From: Pseudomonas cremoricolorata DSM 17059 = NBRC 16634
Lineage (GTDB): Bacteria; Pseudomonadota; Gammaproteobacteria; Pseudomonadales; Pseudomonadaceae
Direction: 5' to 3'
NCBI RefSeq assembly: GCF_000425745.1
Contig: NZ_AUEA01000009.1
Coordinates: 186,001 to 250,000 of the forward strand
DNA length: 64,000 nt
The notes under the pieces: model-generated
The model's database searches: none
The model's input: the letters and a program-made list of their open reading frames with translations, nothing else
What the model was told of the DNA's origin: nothing
Shown here: positions 1 through 7,888 of the stretch, in pieces
Layout of the letters: each line of letters starts with the position of its first letter
How positions within the stretch are numbered: position 1 is the stretch's first letter
Position numbers and translations under genes: made by a program

Positions 1-1709
1 GTGTAGTCACCGGACAGTTCCAGGGCGAACTGGCCATATCGATTGTCGGCCAGTTGCCAGCGGTCTTGAGCCTCGATGCCGTAGAAGCGTGCGCGCACGC
101 CCTGGTACAGGTATTCGGGGATTTCACCATGGTCGTGGTCATGGTCATCATCGTGATCGTCGTCGCCATGGTCATGCTCATGGCCTTCACGCAGATTGCC
201 GCTGCCGATCAGGCCGATGTAATTGCGAAAGTGACTGTAGAACACACCTACCGAGCCCTTGTGGGTGCCGTTGTCGAAACGCAGGGCCAGGTCTGCGGAC
301 AGCGCCTTTTCCTTGTTCAGGCTTGCATCTCCCACCTCATAGGCGCCGGTAGCCACGTGGGCACCGTCGGCATACAGCTCGTAGAAGGTCGGCGCGCGCT
401 CGGTGTAGCCCAGGTTACCGGCCAGGGCCCACACCGGATCGAGCTGGTACACCGCCCCGGAGGACAGGCTCAGGGCGTTGAAGCTGCTGGTGCTGTCGGC
501 CGCGGCGAAAGTGGCGTTGCCTTTGGCATCGGGGTCGACCCGGGTGTGCTCCAGGCGGCTGCCGAAGCTCAGGTTCAGGCGCTCGGTGGCCTGCCACTGC
601 TCCAGCAGAAACAGCGCCAGGCTGTCGGTATTGGTATGCGGCACGAAGGCTTCTTCGCCCAGCGCAGAGAACTCGTTACGGGAAAGGTGCGCGCCGATCA
701 CCCCTTCCAGCGGCCCCAGCGGCTGATGGCGCGCTTCCACGCGCGCTTCATAGCCCTTGTTCTTGAAGGTGGTGTGCACCTCGCCGCTTTCGATTTCGCG
801 GTGCTGGTAGTCGGTATAGCCGGCGTCGAATTTCAGTGACGTGAACGGGCCCGACAGATCGCGCAGCTCCGAGGCGAAGGCGTAGTGCTCTTGCTGCATG
901 TCCAGGCGCACGCCAGGCTCGGCCACCGATCCGTAGTTGCTGTCGTAGCGGCTGTACGAGAGCCCGGTGTAGCCGTGCTCCCAGTTGTACGAGCCGCCAA
1001 TGGCGCCGCCATCCTGACGGCCGTCGCTGTTCTCCAGCCGGCCTTTACGGCCCGGATCATCGGCATCGCGCAGGTTACTGCGCTTGGCGTAGCCGGGAAT
1101 GCGCAGGTCGTTGAACTGACGGCTGTTGGCGTCCAGATGCAGAGCGAAGGTGCCGTCACCGGCTTCCAGTTTGCCGGCGCTGCTGCGGGTGGTGTCGGCG
1201 CCGCCGTAGCGCAACTCTCCGGCGCCGTGAATGCCGTCGATGGGTGAACTGGGGATGCGATTGTCGAAGGTATTGACCACGCCACCAATGGCGTTGCCGC
1301 CATACAGCAGCGCTGCGGGGCCGCGGACGATTTCGATGCGCTCGACGCTGTTGGGGTCCAGTGGCACGGCGTGGTCATACGACAGCGACGAGGCGTCCAG
1401 CGCGCCGACGCCATTGCGCAGAATACGGATGCGGTCGCCGTCCAGGCCGCGGATCACCGGGCGGCTGGCACCGGGTCCGAACCAGGTCGAGGCCACACCG
1501 GGTTGCTTGTTGAGGGTTTCGCCAAGGCTTGAGTGCTGCTGTTGCAGCAGCTCATCGCCTTCCAGAACGGTGCTGGGCGTGGCCAGTTGTGCGCTGCCCA
1601 GCGGGTTGGCGGTGACCACCTGGGGTTGCAGTTCCAGTGCCTGGCTCGACATCGAAGCCAGGCACAGCGCAGCGGCCAGGGGGGAAAGGGTGAACGAAAA
1701 ACGGAGCAT
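1..1709 (-). CDS. znuD: TonB-dependent outer-membrane receptor, ZnuD-like zinc importer (C-terminus outside window)
   Basis: Partial gene read leftward from ATG at 1707-1709; the 3' end lies beyond base 1. It begins with a signal peptide (MLRFSFTLSPLAAALCLASM then cleavage near SSQA). A TonB-receptor plug follows, with STVLEGDELLQQQ, GASRPVIRGLDGDRIRILRN and VERIEIVRGPAALLYGGNAI-type motifs, then beta-barrel sequence. An extracellular loop encoded at about 126-185 is very rich in His and Asp (alternating HD/HE pairs). Such a loop is typical of ZnuD-type zinc receptors. A Zur-box-like palindrome sits 34 bases upstream of the start. Known for the family: zinc or zinc-chelate uptake across the outer membrane, powered by TonB. 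The receptor class is certain; zinc as substrate is inferred from the loop plus operator. A nickel or cobalt receptor is the main alternative. Confidence 0.88.
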   Translation of the reverse strand, partial: MLRFSFTLSPLAAALCLASMSSQALELQPQVVTANPLGSAQLATPSTVLEGDELLQQQHSSLGETLNKQPGVASTWFGPGASRPVIRGLDGDRIRILRNGVGALDASSLSYDHAVPLDPNSVERIEIVRGPAALLYGGNAIGGVVNTFDNRIPSSPIDGIHGAGELRYGGADTTRSSAGKLEAGDGTFALHLDANSRQFNDLRIPGYAKRSNLRDADDPGRKGRLENSDGRQDGGAIGGSYNWEHGYTGLSYSRYDSNYGSVAEPGVRLDMQQEHYAFASELRDLSGPFTSLKFDAGYTDYQHREIESGEVHTTFKNKGYEARVEARHQPLGPLEGVIGAHLSRNEFSALGEEAFVPHTNTDSLALFLLEQWQATERLNLSFGSRLEHTRVDPDAKGNATFAAADSTSSFNALSLSSGAVYQLDPVWALAGNLGYTERAPTFYELYADGAHVATGAYEVGDASLNKEKALSADLALRFDNGTHKGSVGVFYSHFRNYIGLIGSGNLREGHEHDHGDDDHDDDHDHDHGEIPEYLYQGVRARFYGIEAQDRWQLADNRYGQFALELSGDY

Positions 1710-1742
1710 GGCGGGTGACGTTCCTTGGCAGATAGTTATTAC

Positions 1743-1755
1743 GTTATAAAGTAAC
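1743..1755. promoter_or_regulatory. Zur-box-like operator upstream of znuD
   Basis: GTTATAAAGTAAC is an imperfect palindrome resembling the gamma-proteobacterial Zur consensus GTTAT-N3-ATAAC, with one arm mismatch. It lies about 34 bases before the znuD start. It matches 11 of 13 bases of the site in front of rpmE2 (7508-7520). The rest of the 1710-1917 gap has no gene I can support. Confidence 0.65.
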
Positions 1756-1917
1756 ATAATTATTCCAGCACAAAGCCATCACGGCTGACCAGCACTTTGT
1801 CGCCGCTGCCTGCGGTGAGTAGGTCTGGAAGAAACCGCTGCCGCCGTGGGTGGTCAGAATCAACCTGGGCGGCCTTACCGGTGTAAAGTGCGCCCCTTGG
1901 TAATTCTGGAGCGCGGC

Positions 1918-2139
1918 ATGAGCACGTCGGAACACAACGCCTTGCATGGCAAGACCCTCGAACAGATCCTCACCGAACTGGTAGCGCACTACCAATGGTC
2001 GGGGCTGGCCGAGCGGGTCGAGGTGCGCTGCTTTCAGCGCGACCCAAGCATCAAGTCGAGCCTGACTTTTCTGCGCAAGACCCCTTGGGCGCGGGAAAAA
2101 GTCGAGCAGTTGTATGTGAAGTTGCAGCGCCGCGGTTGA
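1918..2139 (+). CDS. VF530/DUF2132 family small protein
   Basis: A 73-residue basic protein starting [20 protein letters not shown], with the family-typical core [13 protein letters not shown] and [12 protein letters not shown] near the C-terminus. I recognise it as the VF530 (COG4628) family, small helical proteins proposed to bind DNA; no function is established. The ATG at 1918 is preferred to the in-frame ATG at 1846 because it follows a GGAG-like element and begins where family similarity begins. Its stop codon overlaps the start of the next gene, so the two are probably translationally coupled. Confidence 0.75.
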   Translation: MSTSEHNALHGKTLEQILTELVAHYQWSGLAERVEVRCFQRDPSIKSSLTFLRKTPWAREKVEQLYVKLQRRG

Positions 2140-2771
2140 GCATCCGGCATCCGTGGCTGACGCTGGCGGCATTGCTCGGCTGGACCGGCCTGAGCGTGCA
2201 GATCTGGCTGGTGCTGGTGGCTCGTTGGCAGGCCGAGGCGAATCTGGTCGGTGGGCTGGTGAGCGTGTTCGGTTACTTCACTGTGCTCAGCAACACTTTG
2301 GTCGCCACGGTGCTGAGCCACGCCGCCTGGGGCCGAGAGGGGCCGGTGCGGCGCTGGTTTCTCAGCGCGCCGGTCAGCACCGGCATCGCCGTCAGCATCA
2401 GCCTGGTGGCGCTGGCCTACAGTCTGCTGTTGCGCCACCTGTGGCAGCCCAGCGGTTGGCAGTGGCTGGCCGATGAGCTGCTGCACGATGTGATGCCTGT
2501 GCTGTTCGTCGTGTACTGGTGGCGCATGGTGCCCAAGGGCCGCTTGCGCCTGCGCCACCTGGCGGCCTGGAGCCTGTACCCGATGGGCTATTTCGCCTTC
2601 GCGCTGTGGCGCGGATTCGAGATTGGCGTGTATCCCTATCCCTTCATCGACGTGGCGCAGCTGGGCTATGGCAGGGTGCTGCTCAACGCGCTCGGGCTGC
2701 TGCTGGGCTTCTGCCTGGTCGGTGGCTTGTTCATCGCCATCGACCGCTGGCGCGCGCGGCGCGCTGGCTGA
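2136..2771 (+). CDS. Pr6Pr-family integral membrane protein
   Basis: About 211 residues, read from a TTG whose last two bases form the stop codon of the upstream gene (TTGA overlap). At least six hydrophobic segments are visible, including [20 protein letters not shown] near the N-terminus, a conserved-looking [12 protein letters not shown] segment, and [20 protein letters not shown]. This pattern fits the Pr6Pr membrane family; function unknown. Upstream in-frame codons would give a longer protein, but that extension runs antiparallel to no known motif and overlaps the VF530 gene in another frame, so it is rejected. The start codon is the least certain point. Confidence 0.7.
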   Translation: MSIRHPWLTLAALLGWTGLSVQIWLVLVARWQAEANLVGGLVSVFGYFTVLSNTLVATVLSHAAWGREGPVRRWFLSAPVSTGIAVSISLVALAYSLLLRHLWQPSGWQWLADELLHDVMPVLFVVYWWRMVPKGRLRLRHLAAWSLYPMGYFAFALWRGFEIGVYPYPFIDVAQLGYGRVLLNALGLLLGFCLVGGLFIAIDRWRARRAG

Positions 2772-2774
2772 GGG

Positions 2775-3536
2775 TCAGGCGTCGTCGGCGCTGGCATCGG
2801 CGCGCCAGTAGGCGGCAGCCTTGAGATCCTGCTCGTTGACGCCCTTGTCCAGCAGCAGCGCCTTGACCTCGCGGGTCAGGCTCTTTTCCAGCGCCACCCA
2901 GCTGTACAGTCGGCCTGCCGGCAGCTCCAGGGCCTCGACCTGGGTCGCCATATCCTGCGCGTGGCGCAACACCCAATGCACCTCGACATCGGCCTGGCTG
3001 GGCAACGGCTGGCGCTCGGCGGCGTCTTCGATCTGAATCAGTGCCACTACCTGGCGCCCTGCCGGCAGTTCCTCGAGGCGCCGGGCGATGGCCGGCAAGG
3101 CGGTCTCGTCGCCGATCAACAGGTAGCTGTCGAAGATGTCCGGCACCACCAGTGAAGCGCGCGGCCCGGCGATGTGCAGGGTCTGGCCGGCGGCTGCCTG
3201 GGCGGCCCAGGTCGAGGCCGGGCCGTCGCCATGCAGAACGAAGTCGATGTCCAGTTCCAGGGCGTCGAGGTCGATGCGCCGCGGTGTGTATTCGCGCAGG
3301 GTTGGCTTGACCTCGGCATCGCGGCCCAGTTGGCGCGCGTCGATGGCCGCCTGTTGCTCGGGGTTGCTGGCGAACAGCAGCTTGATGTGATCGTCGCTGC
3401 CCAGGCTGGTGAAGCCCTCCAGTTCGGCGCCGCCCAGGGTGATACGGCGCATGCGTGGAGTCAGCTCGGTGACCCTGAGCACGCTCAGGCAGCGCTGACG
3501 GATGGTGTGGTTGACGCGATGCACGCTGTCATTCAT
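2775..3536 (-). CDS. siderophore-interacting FAD-binding protein (ViuB/YqjH/NfeF-like ferric reductase)
   Basis: 253 residues. The N-terminal FAD-binding half has the RRITLGG region (about 30-36) and REYTPR at 81-86, the R-x-Y-S/T signature that holds the flavin. HGDGPASTWA starts at 102, and the C-terminal SIP domain includes LIGDETALPAIARRLEELP. Family members reduce Fe(III)-siderophore complexes in the cytoplasm and release iron. It overlaps the upstream PadR regulator by ATGA (3533-3536), so the two form one transcript. In E. coli the homologous pair is yqjH/yqjI (nfeF/nfeR), there divergent. No Fur box was found nearby, suggesting control mainly by its PadR partner. Confidence 0.85.
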   Translation of the reverse strand: MNDSVHRVNHTIRQRCLSVLRVTELTPRMRRITLGGAELEGFTSLGSDDHIKLLFASNPEQQAAIDARQLGRDAEVKPTLREYTPRRIDLDALELDIDFVLHGDGPASTWAAQAAAGQTLHIAGPRASLVVPDIFDSYLLIGDETALPAIARRLEELPAGRQVVALIQIEDAAERQPLPSQADVEVHWVLRHAQDMATQVEALELPAGRLYSWVALEKSLTREVKALLLDKGVNEQDLKAAAYWRADASADDA

Positions 3537-4078
3537 GAGCGGTTCTCCGGGGATGAGTGGGGGCCGGCGGCGATTGCGCTGGCGGCATCGTTGAGCAGGC
3601 GACTGACACGCTCGATTTCCTCGGCGCTCCAGTGGCCGTTGTGCATGTGCAAGGCATGGCGCAGGTTGCCCACCGCCTGGTGGATCTGTTCCGGGCGCTG
3701 CTGGCCGGTCAGCGCACGCTTGCTGATGTCCAGGCGCATGCGCAGGTTGTGCAGCGCCACGTGTTGCTCGGCGAGGCTGCTTTGGCCGAGTTCGGTAATC
3801 AGGTACAGGCGCTTGCTGCCCTGCGCCTGGCCGCGGATCAGCTCGGCTTCTTCGAGGAAGTTGAGGGTGGGGTAGATCACCCCGGGACTTGGGCTGTAGC
3901 CGCCGTCGAAGAGGTTTTCGATCTGGCGGATCAGGTCGTAGCCATGACCGGGTTGTTCGGCCAGCAGCGACAGCAGCAGCAGTTTCAGGTCGCCTGGGGC
4001 GAACATGCGCGGGCCACGGCCGCCACGGCGCTCGAACGGGTCTTGGGCAAGGGGGTTGCGCACAGGGAGCCTCCGCAA
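3533..4078 (-). CDS. PadR-family transcriptional regulator, NfeR/YqjI-like
   Basis: 181 residues. The PadR winged helix spans about 25-105, with FAPGDLKLLLLSLLAEQPGH followed by GYDLIRQIE, GGYSPSPGVIYPTLNFLEE and GSKRLYLITELG; a C-terminal helical dimerisation region follows. The HGY...SPGVIYP core closely matches E. coli YqjI (NfeR), a nickel/iron-responsive repressor of the ferric reductase gene. The His/Cys-rich N-terminal metal-binding tail of E. coli YqjI is absent here: the first 25 residues hold Arg, Gly and Pro but no His. It probably autoregulates with the downstream reductase through the palindrome at 4104-4115. The effector is unknown. Confidence 0.85.
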   Translation of the reverse strand: MRRLPVRNPLAQDPFERRGGRGPRMFAPGDLKLLLLSLLAEQPGHGYDLIRQIENLFDGGYSPSPGVIYPTLNFLEEAELIRGQAQGSKRLYLITELGQSSLAEQHVALHNLRMRLDISKRALTGQQRPEQIHQAVGNLRHALHMHNGHWSAEEIERVSRLLNDAASAIAAGPHSSPENRS

Positions 4079-4080
4079 TC

Positions 4081-4115
4081 AGATGTATCGCAGAAGCTTA
4101 CGCAAGATATATCTT
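4081..4115. promoter_or_regulatory. candidate PadR operator
   Basis: AAGATATATCTT (4104-4115) is a perfect 12-base palindrome 26 bases upstream of the PadR-family start codon. A related half, AGATGTATC, lies at 4081-4089, about 25 bases away. PadR proteins generally bind AT-rich inverted repeats close to their own promoter, so autoregulation is likely. Assignment to this protein is inferred from position. Confidence 0.5.
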
Positions 4116-4133
4116 TTAGCAAGTTATAAATGC

Positions 4134-4159
4134 GCATGTTTCTCATTCGAGAAACATGC
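4134..4159. repeat. inverted repeat, possible terminator of the penicillin-binding protein gene
   Basis: An 11-base perfect stem (GCATGTTTCTC / GAGAAACATGC) with a 4-base loop. It lies between the end of the upstream leftward gene and the PadR gene. There is no U-tract in either direction, so it may be a weak terminator or an operator rather than a classic intrinsic terminator. Confidence 0.45.
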
Positions 4160-4189
4160 GGCAGGTGTTTGAACGCCTCTATTGGGCGC

Positions 4190-7100
4190 CTACGACGCCC
4201 CGTTGGCGGCCATCTGCGGCGCCTTGCATTCGGTCGCGCTGCCCGGCTCCAGGTAAGGCATCAGAATCGGCGCCATGCCCTTTAGCACCTGTACCGGTAG
4301 GGCGGAGGTGAACGTGAAGGCCTCGGCGGTACGTCCCGGCACGAAGGCGGTGAGGGTGCCGAAATGGTTGTCGCCCAGGAAGAACACGAAGGTGGCCGTG
4401 CGGTTCAGCGAGCGTGAGCCGATCAGCCGACCGCCGGCACCGAAGCTTTCGATGCGGTTATCGCCGGTGCCGGTCTTGCCGCCCATCACCAGCGGGGTGC
4501 CATCGTGCAGGGTGAAGCTGCCGGAAATACGTCGCGCCGTCCCTGCGTCGACCACCTGCGACATGGCGCCTTTGAGCGCCTGTGCCACTTCCACCGGCAA
4601 AATCCGCTTGCCGCGGTCAGGATCGCTGACCAACTGCGTCTCGTACGGGGTGCCTGCGGCCAGGTGCAAGGTGTCGATACGCAAGGTCGGCAAACGCACG
4701 CCATCGTTCTGGATGATGCCGACCAGCTCCGACAACGCTGCCGGGCGATCACCCGAGCTGCCAATGGCGGTGGCCAGCGATGGCACCAAGTGGTCGAACG
4801 GGTAGCCGACGCGTTTCCAGCGCTGGTGGATATCGAGGAAGGCCTCGATCTCGACCATGGTCCGCACCCGGCTGTCGCGCGCGCCCTGGTGGCGGCTCTT
4901 GAACAGCCAGCTGTACACCTCCTGACGCTCGAAGCGGCTGGCGTTGATCGCCTCACGCTGGGTCGCACCAGGGTTTTTCAGCAGGTAACCGAGCAGCCAC
5001 AGGTCGAGCGGGTGCACCTTGGCGATGTAGCCCTGGTCGGGCAGGTCGTACTTGCCCGGTCCGTAGGCGGCGTACATTTCCACCAGACGACTGTCGCTGA
5101 GCCTGGCCAGCGCCGCCGGGCTGCCCTGGCTGTGGGCGCGGACGAAGGCGTTGAAGGTTTCCTGGCGTGATTCGGGGAACAGGTAACGGTGCACGGCGGC
5201 CAGGCGCTGCGGGGTCACGCGCAGGCTGTCGAGGAAGGTGTCGAGGCGCTGCTGCGAGGTCTTGCGCTGGTATTTTTTCCAGAAGCGTAAGAGGTAATTG
5301 GTGCCTTCGCGGTCGGCGAAGCGCGCCAGGTATTCCTGGCGGCGCGGATCGGCGTCGTCCTTGAGCAGCGGCTCGCGGTTGTAGGGTTGCTGGTAGGTCA
5401 CGTAGCGCACGATGTCGCGCATCAGGCGAATGAACGGCAGGTTGATCGATTCGCGCAGGGCATCCTTGAGGCTCGGGTTGCGGCCGTTGTCCTCCTTGCG
5501 GAAGTTGTTGAACACGTGCATGCCGCCGCCGGTAAAGAACGATTCCCCGGTATTGGCCGAGTACTTGCGTTCCAGCGCAGCATCGAGCATGGCCGCAAGG
5601 TTCTGGTTCTTCGGGTTCTGCAGCAACCAGTCGAGCGACCAGCGGCTGAGGCGGTCGAGGTCGGCGACCTGCACCTTGCGCAACTCGGCCGGCGGCTTGC
5701 CGGCATATTGCCCGTGCAGCTCGGCGATGATTTCCAGGTAGGTGGTGAGCACCCGCAACTTGGCGGTAGACCCAAGTTCCAGCTTGCTGCCTTCGTTGAT
5801 GTCGAACGGCTGGTTGGTGCTGTCGGTCTGCACGCGCACCCGAGAGCCGTCGGCGGTGCGTTCGAACAGGGTGAAGCTGTAGCTGACCTGGTCGGTGGTC
5901 CTGGCGGTCAGCAGGCGCTCGCCGATCAGGCCGATCTGCGCGGCGAAGGCGGGGTCGGCGAGGTGCTTGAGGTAGTCGCTGACCTGCAACTGCAAGTCGG
6001 CCTGCAAGGTGCTGGTGGCCGACAGGTCGAGACGATCGAGGTCGTAGAGGGGACGGTTGAACATCGCGGCCAGGCGGTTGCGCGCCAGGCTGATGCCCTT
6101 GTTGGTGACGATCGGCACGATGGTCGGCTGCGCCACCCAGTCGCGGTAGATCGCCTTGCTGGCCAGGGCGGCGTCGGCCAGGGCCGGTTCGATGATGCCG
6201 TTGGCGGCCAGCACGCGCACGTGCGAATCGGTCAGCTCGGCCAGCTCGATGCGGCCCTTGGACAAATAGTGCGAGGGCCGGCGCTGGGCGATCATCAGCG
6301 ACAGCACCTGGCGCAGGGCCAGGCCACGTTCGGCCAGATGCTCGGCATCGCTCGCGGTGCTTTTCAACGCCGCATTGACCTGCTCGAAGTCAGCGCCGTA
6401 CCACACCCGCAAGCCCTCGGCCATGCCATGCACCTCGCCGTGGCCGGGCACGGCCGACAGCGGCACGCTGTTGAGGTAATCGCGCACGATGCGCTGGCGC
6501 GCCAGGGTGGTGTCGGGGCCGCCCTGGTAGGCGCGCACGCTGGCGGAAAACATCTGCCGCAGCTTTTCGGCACCCGACACGGTCAGCCCATCGGGCGAAT
6601 GACGGTATTTTTCCAGTTGCGTGGCCAGCGTACTACCGCCGGCGGACTGACCGGGCAGGGCCAAGTACTTGGCGATCTGGCTATAGGCTGCCTTGGCGAA
6701 GCGTGGCCAGTCGACTGCCGGGTTGTTCTGCGGGTCCTTGGGGTCGAGCAGGCCGCGGTTTTCGATGAACAGCAGGCTGTTGACCATCACCGGCGGGATG
6801 TCGCTGAACGCCGGATACAGGTGCTGCGGATACTGGTACTGGTAAAGGCTGTCGCCGCGACAGTCGGTGATGGAAAGGCCGGCCTGGATTTTCTCCACGT
6901 AGGGCACGAACAGGCCATGGCCGACGTAGTCCATCAGCGCTGGCGAAAAGCGCGTCTGCTCACTGATGACATAGTCACGCTTGAGCAGGCGCGGTATGAA
7001 CTCGCCAATGCCGCTGTAGCCTAGGCGTTTGTCGAACGGCCCTTCGCCGGGGTAGATCACCGCGTCGCTGGGGCCCGGTTGCAGCGAATAGGTCAGCGTA

Positions 7101-7315
7101 CTGGCCAGGCGGCTGAACGTACGGGCCTGCAAGGCCGAGGTCTGGCTTTCCTGGTACAGGGCGATGCCCAGTGCGATCAGTGCCAGCAGCACAAGCAGTG
7201 CCAGCAGCCGCCACCACAGGCGGCGACGGCGGCGGGGTGGTGGCGCTGGGGCAGAGGGCTGCTCGGTATCGGGTGCTTCCATTCGGGGAGGTTCCGTGTG
7301 CCACAGTGCGCCCAT
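4190..7315 (-). CDS. bifunctional penicillin-binding protein (GT51 transglycosylase plus transpeptidase-like domain)
   Basis: 1041 residues, longer than ordinary class A PBPs (about 770-850). After an Arg-rich cytoplasmic tail (28-32) comes one membrane anchor (about 34-54). The GT51 domain has E185 in FIENRGLLD and GGSTLATQLEKY (226-237). The transpeptidase-like part has S516-T-A-K519, a later RESINLPF (SxN) and KTGTG near the C-terminus. The protein should act in the periplasm, polymerising and perhaps cross-linking peptidoglycan. The GT motif is diverged (ENRGLL instead of the usual ED-x2-F), so activity is not guaranteed. A second in-frame Met at codon 12 is a possible start. It is a single-gene unit with a hairpin downstream at 4134. 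Confidence 0.85.
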   Translation of the reverse strand: MGALWHTEPPRMEAPDTEQPSAPAPPPRRRRRLWWRLLALLVLLALIALGIALYQESQTSALQARTFSRLASTLTYSLQPGPSDAVIYPGEGPFDKRLGYSGIGEFIPRLLKRDYVISEQTRFSPALMDYVGHGLFVPYVEKIQAGLSITDCRGDSLYQYQYPQHLYPAFSDIPPVMVNSLLFIENRGLLDPKDPQNNPAVDWPRFAKAAYSQIAKYLALPGQSAGGSTLATQLEKYRHSPDGLTVSGAEKLRQMFSASVRAYQGGPDTTLARQRIVRDYLNSVPLSAVPGHGEVHGMAEGLRVWYGADFEQVNAALKSTASDAEHLAERGLALRQVLSLMIAQRRPSHYLSKGRIELAELTDSHVRVLAANGIIEPALADAALASKAIYRDWVAQPTIVPIVTNKGISLARNRLAAMFNRPLYDLDRLDLSATSTLQADLQLQVSDYLKHLADPAFAAQIGLIGERLLTARTTDQVSYSFTLFERTADGSRVRVQTDSTNQPFDINEGSKLELGSTAKLRVLTTYLEIIAELHGQYAGKPPAELRKVQVADLDRLSRWSLDWLLQNPKNQNLAAMLDAALERKYSANTGESFFTGGGMHVFNNFRKEDNGRNPSLKDALRESINLPFIRLMRDIVRYVTYQQPYNREPLLKDDADPRRQEYLARFADREGTNYLLRFWKKYQRKTSQQRLDTFLDSLRVTPQRLAAVHRYLFPESRQETFNAFVRAHSQGSPAALARLSDSRLVEMYAAYGPGKYDLPDQGYIAKVHPLDLWLLGYLLKNPGATQREAINASRFERQEVYSWLFKSRHQGARDSRVRTMVEIEAFLDIHQRWKRVGYPFDHLVPSLATAIGSSGDRPAALSELVGIIQNDGVRLPTLRIDTLHLAAGTPYETQLVSDPDRGKRILPVEVAQALKGAMSQVVDAGTARRISGSFTLHDGTPLVMGGKTGTGDNRIESFGAGGRLIGSRSLNRTATFVFFLGDNHFGTLTAFVPGRTAEAFTFTSALPVQVLKGMAPILMPYLEPGSATECKAPQMAANGAS

Positions 7316-7507
7316 AGTTCTAAATCCGACCAGGTAGTTTCATCTTGCTGGGCAGAAGCTTAGACGCTGGGCGGGCGATGTGAAAATTTTGTCAAAGGAA
7401 GCCAAGACTTACTTGTGACAAACGGTACCGGGCAGAGGTTGCGCGATTATTCCGGCGCGGCGCGTTTAATCACTGAGTAGTTGTCAGGAATGATTCCCGA
7501 TTGGTAT

Positions 7508-7520
7508 GTTATAGAGTATC
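7508..7520. promoter_or_regulatory. Zur-box-like operator upstream of rpmE2
   Basis: GTTATAGAGTATC ends 23 bases before the rpmE2 start codon and overlaps the likely promoter/5' leader. It differs at two positions from the site before znuD (1743-1755). Zinc-free L31 paralogues are classic Zur targets. The rest of the 228-base gap (7316-7543) holds a TTGACA-like hexamer on the minus strand for the PBP gene and nothing else I can support. Confidence 0.62.
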
Positions 7521-7543
7521 AATCCATCTCAAAGGTATTCACC

Positions 7544-7807
7544 ATGAAACCCGGCATCCACCCGCAATACCGTACCGTGCTGTTCCACGACACCGCAGCA
7601 GACGTGTACTTCCTCATCGGCTCCACCGTCGACACCGACCGTACCCAGAAGCACAGCGACGGCAACACTTACCCCTATGTAGCCCTCGATGTGTCCAGTG
7701 CGTCCCACCCGGTCTATACCGGCCAGCAGCGCAAGACCACCGTCGAAGGTCGTGTGGCAGGCTTCAACAAGCGTTTCGCCGGCTTCGCCAGCAAACCTGC
7801 GCAGTGA
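7544..7807 (+). CDS. rpmE2: 50S ribosomal protein L31 type B (zinc-independent)
   Basis: 87 residues starting [20 protein letters not shown], with the type-B core [12 protein letters not shown] and HPVYTGQQR. It has no cysteine at all, so it lacks the CxxC zinc ribbon of the primary L31. In zinc shortage this paralogue replaces zinc-containing L31 in the large subunit, freeing zinc. The ATG at 7544 follows AAAGG with proper spacing; an upstream in-frame ATG (7481) would read through the operator and is rejected. It has its own terminator hairpin (7849-7875). Confidence 0.95.
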   Translation: MKPGIHPQYRTVLFHDTAADVYFLIGSTVDTDRTQKHSDGNTYPYVALDVSSASHPVYTGQQRKTTVEGRVAGFNKRFAGFASKPAQ

Positions 7808-7848
7808 CCGGCCCCTTGATCCAGAGCGCCCGCTTGCCTGAGTCTGCC

Positions 7849-7875
7849 GGGCGTGTGATGCTCGCACGCCCTTTT
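7849..7875 (+). terminator. intrinsic terminator after rpmE2
   Basis: Stem GGGCGTG / CACGCCC (7849-7855 and 7865-7871) with a 9-base loop, followed by TTTT. It ends the rpmE2 transcript before the Nudix gene. Confidence 0.65.
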
Positions 7876-7888
7876 CAGGCAGGCTCCC

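Noticed and set aside
126..185. Low-complexity ATGGTC repeats seen on the plus strand as a possible microsatellite
   Set aside because: Explained as codons of the His/Asp-rich loop of the receptor read on the minus strand.
1756..1917. Possible minus-strand gene remnant ending GSGDKVLVSRDGFVLE before the znuD operator
   Set aside because: Readable only as a short C-terminal-like piece with no start or frame continuity; not enough to call a pseudogene.
5387..7024. 545-residue open frame opposite the PBP gene
   Set aside because: Antisense shadow caused by high third-position GC; low-complexity composition without any domain motif.
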